Source: Rosistilla oblonga (GTDB taxonomy: Bacteria > Planctomycetota > Planctomycetia > Pirellulales > Pirellulaceae). From it: DNA of 64,000 nt. The stretch spans positions 7,186,513 to 7,250,512 of the forward strand of contig NZ_CP036292.1 in NCBI RefSeq assembly GCF_007751715.1, read 5' to 3'. Below, piece by piece: positions 57,679-64,000 of this stretch; position 1 is the first letter of the stretch; each line of letters starts with the position of its first letter. Below the pieces are notes generated by a model that was given only the letters and a program-made list of their open reading frames with translations, ran no database searches and had not been told where the DNA came from. The position numbers were made by a program, and so were the translations under genes.

Positions 57679-58830
57679 ATGCGACCTTGGGGACCCCGCC
57701 GCGGCGGCTGGCAGGATCGAAATTTGTTCCGCCCGCTGGAGAGCTCGGCGACGCGGCGGCGGCGCAGCACAACGCGCGATGCGGAAGCTTCGCAGACTAG
57801 CTCAAGTTCGCCGGCAGAGGATGACGATCCAAAGCACAAACTTCAGCGAACCGAAGCGATCTTAGTCCTGTCACGGGGATCACTTACGACGCGGAAATTG
57901 GCCGCTTTGGCTGGCTTGGCGGACGCCACCGAAGCGCGTACACTGATCCGCCAACTTAACCAGCTTTACGATCAACGGGGTCGCGCGTTTCGCGCCGAAG
58001 AGATTGCCGGCGGTTACCAATTGTTAACCCGACCACAATTTGCCCCCTACCTGCGGCGATTGGGGCACGTGCCGCAAGCGGTTCGGTTGTCCTCCCCGAT
58101 GCTCGAAACATTGGCCATCGTGGCTTACCGCCAACCTGTGTTGCGAGCCGATATCGAAGCGGTTCGCGGCGTGCAAAGCGGTGAATTGCTGCGGCAATTG
58201 ATGGAAAAGGATTTAGTCCGGATCAGCGGTCGCAGCGACGAACTGGGCCGTCCCTATTTGTATTCCACGACAAAGAGATTTTTGCAGGTCTTTGGCCTCC
58301 GTAACACCGATGCCTTACCATGCAGCCAGTGGTTCAAAGAACAGCCGGTCGACGTACCAACAACCGGCACCCCCGATAACCTAGACCCAGTTCTTGACAG
58401 TCCCGATAAGGAGTCCGACGTGAGTATCGCTATCGCTTCATCCCATCATGATGCCTCACCCGAGCACACCGACGCGATCGTCGCCGTTTCAAGTACTGAG
58501 TCGAGTGTTTCCAATCCGCCAGCTGCGATCATCGAAGACGAAGAAGATGAGCAGTGGAACGACGACGATGATGACGACGACTGGGACGACGAAGACGACG
58601 ATTGGGACGATGAAGATCCCGACGACGACGACTCAGATGACGACGACGATGACTGGGACGAAGAAGAAGAAGCCGACGAGGACGACGACGACGACAGCAA
58701 GGACGACGACTGGGAAGAAGTCGACGACGATGATGACGATGACCTCGAAGAAGCTGACGGCGAGGGAGACGAGTGGGTCGACGATGAAGACGACGACGAC
58801 TGGGATGACGACGACGAAGATGAATTTTAA
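57679..58830 (+). CDS. scpB: Segregation and condensation protein B with hyperacidic C-terminal tail
   Basis: 383 residues. The paired winged-helix ScpB core spans about residues 50-230. It shows RTEAILVLSRGSLTTRKLAALAG-like helices, MLETLAIVAYRQPVLRADIE, RGVQSGELLRQLMEKDLVRI and GRPYLYSTTKRFLQVFG. ScpB joins ScpA and SMC in chromosome condensation. The N-terminal 45 residues are basic and Arg-rich. From residue 286 the tail is about 98 residues of Asp/Glu with seven Trp (patterns such as DDDDWDD), far outside family norms. Start ATG 57679 follows GGAG (57668-57671) by 7 bases; the open frame to 57625 is not used. Confidence 0.92.
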   Translation: MRPWGPRRGGWQDRNLFRPLESSATRRRRSTTRDAEASQTSSSSPAEDDDPKHKLQRTEAILVLSRGSLTTRKLAALAGLADATEARTLIRQLNQLYDQRGRAFRAEEIAGGYQLLTRPQFAPYLRRLGHVPQAVRLSSPMLETLAIVAYRQPVLRADIEAVRGVQSGELLRQLMEKDLVRISGRSDELGRPYLYSTTKRFLQVFGLRNTDALPCSQWFKEQPVDVPTTGTPDNLDPVLDSPDKESDVSIAIASSHHDASPEHTDAIVAVSSTESSVSNPPAAIIEDEEDEQWNDDDDDDDWDDEDDDWDDEDPDDDDSDDDDDDWDEEEEADEDDDDDSKDDDWEEVDDDDDDDLEEADGEGDEWVDDEDDDDWDDDDEDEF

Positions 58831-58882
58831 TCGTCGCCGCGGTTTCTAACGCCGCTGCCTCTACGCAGTCGGTCGAACGACT

Positions 58883-60991
58883 CTAACGCTCGCGGGCCGT
58901 TTCGTCCGGCCCGGTTTCGAGCATGTTTTCAGCCAGATGAGGTGCCAGGACTGCCGGCGTCGGGTAGTCCCAGGCTAGGGTGGGCGTCAGTTCCAGCCCC
59001 AACCAATCTTCGACATCTCCCGCCAGTTCCATCGTGGCCAATGAATCGAGGCCATAATCGGCCAGCGGTTTATCGCGATCGGCCGGGCCGTTGTCCGGAT
59101 TTCCTCGCGCTGCCAACCACTCCAACAACCAACCTTCGATCGCCGCGCTAACAGCCGGCAAATCGTCGGGCGTGATCGTTGTGGGGAGCTCGGGAAATTC
59201 GACGTTCCCACCCAACATGATCGATCGATCCCAGCGATGTTTAGTCTTCAATTCGCCGCTGAAAAACTGACGCCGACACGCTTGCCGTTGCACCTTGCCG
59301 CTGGTCGTCAACGGAACGCCTCCGGGCCGCGTCAACGCGATCGTCCGCGCATCGACTTCGTGTTGTTCGATCAACCGTCGCCGCAATCGGCGGACCAGAC
59401 CGGCCAACGATTCCGGTGGCGTCTGCCGAGCGACTTCCGCCACAACCGCCAACGCCTCTTGCCCGTCTCCTTGCGCCGAAAAGGCTGCCGCTGGGCCACC
59501 GCTGGCTTCCCCTAAACACTCGCAGACCGTCGCTTCGATATCTTGCGGATAGACGTTGCGGCCGCGAAGGATGATCACGTCTTTCATCCGCCCGGTCACG
59601 TATAACTGGTCGCGGTGCAGGAACCCTAAATCCCCGCTCCGCAAAAACTTTCCCGCCTCGGGCTCGCCAGCGATCGTCGCATGAAACTGTTCCGCGTTGA
59701 CCGCCTCTCGATTCCAATAACCGTCGGCGACGCTGGGTCCCTGCAACCAGATCTCTCCCACCGCGCCATCGGCCTGCGCCGCGGCGGTATCGGGATCGAC
59801 GATTGCGATTCGCATTCCATCGGCTGCCGGACCGCTACTGACCAATCGTTGGACCGTCGCTTCGGGCTGACCTTCAGCCGCCGGCTGATACCTTCCCACG
59901 GAGAGCGAATCGCGATCGACATCCAGATATTTGGGTTCGTTGCGATCGCCACCGCCAGCGGCCAACAGCGTCGCTTCGGCCAAACCGTAACAGGGGCAGA
60001 AGCTGCTGGCGCGATAGCCCGCCGGTTCAAATCGCTGGATAAACGCCTCCAGCGTCGCCGCCCGCACCGGTTCAGCCCCGCAAAACGCCGTCGTCCAACA
60101 ACTCAGATCCAACCCCCGGGTGTGTTCCGGATCGATCCGATCGACACACAACTGGTAAGCAAAATTGGGAGCTCCGCTGAACGAAGCCCGATGCGAACTG
60201 ATCGCTTGCAACCACCGCAGCGGCCGCTGCAGAAAGCTTCGCGGCGACATCAAAACCGCTTCGCCGCCGACGTAGATAGGTTCCAAGATCCCGCCGATCA
60301 AACCCATGTCGTGGTAGGCGGGCAACCAAAAGACACCCCGGCTGTGCTCGCTCGCGTCATCGGCGGCAAACTCCAATGCGTAACTGCTGCGGATCGATTC
60401 GAGATTGCTCAGCAGGTTGGCGTTGCGAACCATCACTCCCTTCGGATCGCTTGTCGAACCGCTTGTGTATTGCAGCAGCCCCAACGCTTCGCCCGAACCG
60501 TCGTCGATGTGAGGATCGAAGTCGACCGCCGCGACGCCATCGGTGGCGATCCGGTGGGTCTTATGAACAACCTCGTTCAACCGCTTAAAGTCCAAACCTT
60601 CAAGGGTCTCGCGATCGGCGATCAAGGCCGCCGGTTGGCAATCGACAGCCGCAGTGTCCAAGCGCGGCATCGCTCGCCCCGGCTTGGGGAAGCAGGTGGG
60701 GACGGGGACTAGGCCGGCATAGCTGGCGCCAAAGAAGCCGACTAAAAACTCGAGCCCCGGCGGGAACAGCAGCAGCGCCCGATCCCCCGGCGTGGTGCAC
60801 TGGGCCAATTCGGCGGCGACCGATCGGGCTCGCCGATCCAGCTGGCCGTAGGTGATCGATTGCGATTCCCCTGCGTCGGTCAAAAACGTGGCGACCGCTC
60901 GGTCGGGGTGGCGGCGGCTGCGATCGACCATCAGTTCGGTCAACGATCGCCAACCGCCATGCCGCTGCGTTGTTTCTTGTGGTAGCGACAT
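58883..60991 (-). CDS. Fatty-acyl-AMP ligase fused to an acyl carrier domain
   Basis: About 702 residues. The adenylation domain has LLQYTSGSTSDPKGVMVRNA, CYGLAEATLLAAGG and the C-terminal SGDLGFL, YVTGRMKDVIILRGRNVYP. The VYPQDIE pattern is characteristic of fatty-acyl-AMP ligases (FadD32/FAAL type). A carrier domain follows at the end with DYGLDSLATMEL (phosphopantetheine Ser about residue 650). It activates a fatty acid as acyl-AMP and loads it on its own carrier, the usual entry step of lipopeptide or polyketide synthesis. No NRPS or PKS module is adjacent in the window. The thioesterase is transcribed divergently. The start is ATG 60991, with ATG 61012 also possible. Confidence 0.9.
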   Translation of the reverse strand: MSLPQETTQRHGGWRSLTELMVDRSRRHPDRAVATFLTDAGESQSITYGQLDRRARSVAAELAQCTTPGDRALLLFPPGLEFLVGFFGASYAGLVPVPTCFPKPGRAMPRLDTAAVDCQPAALIADRETLEGLDFKRLNEVVHKTHRIATDGVAAVDFDPHIDDGSGEALGLLQYTSGSTSDPKGVMVRNANLLSNLESIRSSYALEFAADDASEHSRGVFWLPAYHDMGLIGGILEPIYVGGEAVLMSPRSFLQRPLRWLQAISSHRASFSGAPNFAYQLCVDRIDPEHTRGLDLSCWTTAFCGAEPVRAATLEAFIQRFEPAGYRASSFCPCYGLAEATLLAAGGGDRNEPKYLDVDRDSLSVGRYQPAAEGQPEATVQRLVSSGPAADGMRIAIVDPDTAAAQADGAVGEIWLQGPSVADGYWNREAVNAEQFHATIAGEPEAGKFLRSGDLGFLHRDQLYVTGRMKDVIILRGRNVYPQDIEATVCECLGEASGGPAAAFSAQGDGQEALAVVAEVARQTPPESLAGLVRRLRRRLIEQHEVDARTIALTRPGGVPLTTSGKVQRQACRRQFFSGELKTKHRWDRSIMLGGNVEFPELPTTITPDDLPAVSAAIEGWLLEWLAARGNPDNGPADRDKPLADYGLDSLATMELAGDVEDWLGLELTPTLAWDYPTPAVLAPHLAENMLETGPDETARER

Positions 60992-61208
60992 ATTTTTATG
61001 GCTGGAAATCATGTTGCCCGGTCTACGAAAGTCACAACATGCCGACGACCGTCGTCGACTCGTTGAGATCTGGCTGCCCTGTTACGATGGAAATACGCCG
61101 TGGACGTTACGATTGTAACGAGAATGGCGTGCCAACCAAACGGCCGCGCCGACCGTTTCGCCCCCCCTTTGGATCGTTTTTTCTAAAAAACTCGTCACCT
61201 CAAAGTCC
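60992..61208. promoter_or_regulatory. Divergent promoter region of the FAAL and thioesterase genes
   Basis: 217 bases between two divergent starts. AT-rich patches lie near 60985-61020 and 61170-61200. No operator dyad is obvious. One regulator could coordinate both genes. Confidence 0.4.
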
Positions 61209-61943
61209 ATGTTCCGAACGATTTACGAGGCCGCCGAGCCGAAGCTGCAGTTTTTCTGGTTCTGCCACGCCGGTGCCGGTTCGGCGTCACTGGTCCGAGC
61301 GGCTCGAGGTTTATCGGGGCCGCTGAGTCTGCAAGTGGCTTCGCTCCCCGGACGCGAACACCGCTTCCGCGATGGGCTGAACCTCTCGCTCGATGAATTA
61401 GTCGACCAATTGGCCGCCGAACTGCGAGCTCAGATTCGCGGCCCCTATCATTTAATAGGGCACAGTTTTGGCAGCCTGTTGAGCTATCTGCTGGCTCAGA
61501 AAATGATCGCCGCCGGTCTGCCGCCACTCAGCCTGACCGTGATGACGCTAGCCGCGCCCGACCGCGTCAACCGAAATCCGCGAACCGCCCATCTGAGCAA
61601 CGAAGAATTCCTCGACTACCTCGACCACCGCTTCGGCAGCGTCCCCCGCGCGTTGCGGACGAATCCCGAAGCGGCAGCGTTGTTTTTGCCGATCGTTCGC
61701 TACGACTTACAATTGCTCGAATCGTACGTTCACCAACCGACCCCGCCGCTGCCGATTCCGATCCTGGCGTTGGCCGGCAGCGACGATCGCGCCGTCAGCC
61801 CCGAAGCGATGCGGCAGTGGGAGCGGTTTACCAGCGAATCGTTCGAATTGCAGACGATCCCCGGCGGCCACTTCTTTCCCACGGAAAATGTTGAACCGAT
61901 CATCCAGCGGGCGATCGGAGCATTCCAGCAAGGACCTTCATGA
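61209..61943 (+). CDS. Type II thioesterase (GrsT/RifR-like)
   Basis: 244 residues, alpha/beta hydrolase. Family features are FFWFCHAGAGSASLVR (oxyanion loop), nucleophile GHSFGSLLSYLLA, ILALAGSDDRAVSP (acid) and GGHFFPTENV (His). Type II thioesterases remove misprimed or stalled acyl groups from carrier domains. It is divergent from the FAAL-carrier gene, which fits an editing partner. A 13-bp duplicated block overlaps its stop region. Confidence 0.92.
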   Translation: MFRTIYEAAEPKLQFFWFCHAGAGSASLVRAARGLSGPLSLQVASLPGREHRFRDGLNLSLDELVDQLAAELRAQIRGPYHLIGHSFGSLLSYLLAQKMIAAGLPPLSLTVMTLAAPDRVNRNPRTAHLSNEEFLDYLDHRFGSVPRALRTNPEAAALFLPIVRYDLQLLESYVHQPTPPLPIPILALAGSDDRAVSPEAMRQWERFTSESFELQTIPGGHFFPTENVEPIIQRAIGAFQQGPS

Positions 61944-62005
61944 TCGCATCTCGATGCCGTTAGCGGATCGTTCGACCTGATCCAAATCGAATCATTCCAG
62001 CAAGG
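61921..62005 (+). repeat. 13-bp exact direct repeat carrying a ribosome-binding site
   Basis: CATTCCAGCAAGG occurs at 61921-61933 (end of the thioesterase gene) and again at 61993-62005, a 72-base period. Similar but imperfect bases follow both. The second copy supplies the AAGG before the ATG at 62013, so a local duplication may have created that gene's translation signal. Confidence 0.7.
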
Positions 62006-62012
62006 CTCTTAT

Positions 62013-62723
62013 ATGACTGCATCCCCTTCGCCAGTCTCCAAATCACGCAGCCCGATCGTGTGGATCATCACCGCGATCGTGTTGCTGGTCGTCGGGCTGT
62101 TTGGTTGCCTTATCCTGTGGCTCGCCAGTGGCGTCTCGGGCCGCGAATTTGCCCCTTCGCACTTCCAGACTCGGACATTTAATGTCGCTTCGGTCCCCTG
62201 GATCGGATTCCAGATCGGCAGCCTCGATCACTCCTCCGTCAACGATGCGACCAGCCAATATCTGATCGCCAACAAATTGATCAACGTTCCCGCGACGCCA
62301 CCCAAACGCTGGGACCTGCTGGAAATCCACCGCAATGTCAGCCTCCCTCACGATGCCGATGCAAGCGTACTGACGCTCTACCTGACGGGGCGGGGCAGCC
62401 ACGGCGTCGATTGGGAACAATGGAGCAAGGATCATCCAGCCGCCGCCGCTGTTTTTTGGCCGTTTGTGCAACAACTGGCGATCGACCAACTGTATCTCAT
62501 GCTGCCGCAAGCCTTCGATCTGGCTCGCCAACAGACCGATCCAGTCGAACTGCAACAAGCGCTCGACGACTACTTCGTCGCCGAATTCCCCGCCTTCGCC
62601 GCCGACCTGGCCCATGCTGGTCGAGAGGCCGAAGCGATCGCGGCCCTCGAATCGGCGATCGATCGCTATCCCCAACAGGCTTCCTTTTCAGCCGCCTTGG
62701 ACGATCTGCAGTCGCAAAAATGA
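62013..62723 (+). CDS. Membrane-anchored protein of unknown function with TPR-like tail
   Basis: 236 residues. One membrane helix lies near the N-terminus (VWIITAIVLLVVGLFGCLIL). A soluble domain follows (VASVPWIGFQIGSLDHSSV, then YLTGRGSHGVDWEQ), and a helical C-terminus (AGREAEAIAALESAIDRYPQ) of TPR type closes the protein. Start ATG 62013 uses the AAGG in the duplicated block. It sits between the thioesterase and the cysteine desulfurase on the same strand and is probably co-transcribed with them; no family is recognised. Confidence 0.7.
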   Translation: MTASPSPVSKSRSPIVWIITAIVLLVVGLFGCLILWLASGVSGREFAPSHFQTRTFNVASVPWIGFQIGSLDHSSVNDATSQYLIANKLINVPATPPKRWDLLEIHRNVSLPHDADASVLTLYLTGRGSHGVDWEQWSKDHPAAAAVFWPFVQQLAIDQLYLMLPQAFDLARQQTDPVELQQALDDYFVAEFPAFAADLAHAGREAEAIAALESAIDRYPQQASFSAALDDLQSQK

Positions 62724-62745
62724 ACGCCCCGGATTTCTCGAAGCC

Positions 62746-63891
62746 ATGATCTATTTAGACAACAACGCCACGACGGCGATCACCCCCGAAGTGCTCGACG
62801 CGATGCGAGCCGATTGGCTGCTGGGGCCCGCCAATCCGTCGGCTCAACATCGCATCGGTCGATCGGCCAAACTGCGGTTGGAGGATGCCTGCGATGCGAT
62901 GTTGGATTGCTTGTCCGCCAGCGAACATCGTTTTCTACTGACCAGCGGCGGCACCGAAGCCAATAACTGGGTGATCGGCAACCTGGGACAGGGGGACGGG
63001 CCGATCGTCGTCAGCCAGATCGAACACCCCAGCATTCTCGCGGCGGCTCGCGCCGCGCAGGCTCGCGGCATCCCCGTCCGCTATCTGCCGGTCGATGCCA
63101 ACGGAATCGTCGATCTTCCGCTGTTGCAAACTTGGCTCGCCGAGACTCCCAAGCCACGGCTGGTCTCGATCATGGCTGCCAACAACGAAACCGGCGTGAT
63201 CCAAACAATCGCGCCGTTAGCTGCCTGCTGCAATGATGCTGGGGTCCCCTTCCATTCGGATCTTTCGCAAATGCTGGGCAAGCTGCCCGTCGACATCGAC
63301 CAAATGGGAATCACCGCCGCGACCATCGCGGCCCACAAATTCCATGGACCCGTCGGAGTCGGAGGGCTGATCCTGCGTCGCAACGCACCGATCTCGCCGC
63401 TGCTGGTCGGCGGGGCACAGCAACTGGAACACCGCGCCGGGACCGAACCGACTGCCCTGGTCGTCGGCATGATGACCGCTATCCAACAATGTTTGAACGA
63501 CTTATCCACAACGCAAACCGCGATGCGACAACGCCGCGACGCGTTGGAAGCGGGGCTGCGGCAACAGATTCCCGATCTGGTAGTCCACAGCGCCGCGGTC
63601 GATCGGCTGCCGCAAACGACCTGCTTTTCAATCCCCAACATCGATCGCCAAGCGTTATTGATGCGGTTGGATTTCGAATCGGTCGCCTGCAGCACGGGTA
63701 GCGCCTGTGCGAGTGGCAGCAGCGAACCGAGCCACGTTTTGCAAGCGATGGGAGCCGATTCGTCGCTCCTCAGCAGTTCGATTCGCCTGAGCGGCTCGAT
63801 TTTTACCACCGATTCAGAGATCGACACGGCCGTCTCGCGTATCGTCCGCTGTTGCAACAAGTTAAGGGATTATCAAGATGTGGAAAAATAA
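62746..63891 (+). CDS. Cysteine desulfurase (NifS/IscS family)
   Basis: 381 residues, fold-type I PLP enzyme that moves sulfur from cysteine to cluster scaffolds or other acceptors. Features are MIYLDNNATTAITPEV, TSGGTEANNWVIG, SQIEHPSIL, PLP lysine in AAHKFHGPVGVGG and active Cys in ACSTGSACASGSSEPSH. No IscU, IscR or accessory scaffold gene is in the window, and a NifU-type partner may be elsewhere. The open frame to 62464 is a shadow of the upstream gene; the true start is ATG 62746, where the family begins, 22 bp after the preceding stop. Confidence 0.94.
   Translation: MIYLDNNATTAITPEVLDAMRADWLLGPANPSAQHRIGRSAKLRLEDACDAMLDCLSASEHRFLLTSGGTEANNWVIGNLGQGDGPIVVSQIEHPSILAAARAAQARGIPVRYLPVDANGIVDLPLLQTWLAETPKPRLVSIMAANNETGVIQTIAPLAACCNDAGVPFHSDLSQMLGKLPVDIDQMGITAATIAAHKFHGPVGVGGLILRRNAPISPLLVGGAQQLEHRAGTEPTALVVGMMTAIQQCLNDLSTTQTAMRQRRDALEAGLRQQIPDLVVHSAAVDRLPQTTCFSIPNIDRQALLMRLDFESVACSTGSACASGSSEPSHVLQAMGADSSLLSSSIRLSGSIFTTDSEIDTAVSRIVRCCNKLRDYQDVEK
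63502..63510 (+). promoter_or_regulatory. Exact DnaA-box match inside the desulfurase gene
   Basis: TTATCCACA is a perfect consensus 9-mer. A single hit may be chance, but it belongs with the run of boxes at the right edge. Confidence 0.45.
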
Positions 63892-63962
63892 CGTATTGTT
63901 TGTGGATAACTTTTCGATTCCTTGATATAACCGATTCCAGCGGTTACGTAACCTGTGGAATT
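63879..63962 (-). promoter_or_regulatory. Cluster of DnaA-box-like sites at the window edge
   Basis: TGTGGAAAA (63879-63887, one mismatch), TGTGGATAA (63901-63909, perfect) and TGTGGAATT (63954-63962, two mismatches) lie in one orientation within 84 bases. The surrounding sequence is AT-rich (TTGATATAA near 63933). This is the layout of an origin or of an autoregulated dnaA promoter. The gene that would decide lies beyond the window. Confidence 0.5.
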
Positions 63963-64000
63963 CCGGACCAGTGACACGCATTATTTGCGAGCGTTCTGTT

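Overview
The window looks like chromosomal DNA of a planctomycete, most probably a Pirellulaceae member (Rhodopirellula / Roseimaritima / Rosistilla type). The genus is inferred from gene content and style, not from an alignment. Supporting signs are moderately high GC, a large secreted arylsulfatase, Hanks-type kinases with membrane segments, many secreted proteins of unknown function, and dispersed inverted repeats of a kind I associate with Pirellulaceae. I saw no phage, transposase, CRISPR array, tRNA or rRNA.

Layout. 1-8 kb: the 3' end of a LysR regulator, an FtsX/LolD-type ABC pair, then TatD, CdsA and PurM, and SthA transhydrogenase behind a repeat-rich spacer. 7.8-11.6 kb: a DUF3311-like small protein coupled to a sodium:solute symporter, then an SLC13-type permease with two TrkA-C-like segments. 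11.6-20 kb: an orphan GspF-like membrane protein preceded by 71-bp tandem repeats, secreted or coiled-coil proteins of unknown function, and a tightly overlapping operon of two TPR proteins plus a small protein. 20-35 kb: a membrane pseudokinase, a 5-oxoprolinase/hydantoinase A-B fusion, a YheT hydrolase, ThpR, a ferredoxin, RecA, an HtrA-like protease and AlaS.

35-46 kb: a small-molecule and organosulfur neighbourhood. It holds a membrane protein - MarR - alkylsulfatase-like MBL operon, a secreted esterase, a secreted propeller-like protein, an SsuABC/NrtABC-like importer and a large arylsulfatase. 46-51.4 kb: a five-gene, one-direction signalling operon (secreted coiled-coil protein, FHA-like protein, active membrane Ser/Thr kinase, single-pass acidic membrane protein, ECF sigma factor). 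This is the most coherent candidate for a little-described system here. 52-56 kb: a dedicated-looking fatty-acyl cassette (dehydratase, extended ACP, second dehydratase, KAS II). 56-64 kb: a stand-alone LigD-type phosphoesterase domain whose 3' end overlaps an opposing gene, ScpB with a hyperacidic tail, a fatty-acyl-AMP ligase fused to a carrier domain and divergent from a type II thioesterase, and a cysteine desulfurase. DnaA-box-like sites cluster at the right edge.

Coding is dense on both strands. Many starts are weak (GTG/TTG) with poor Shine-Dalgarno sequences. Several neighbours are coupled by ATGA or TAATG overlaps.
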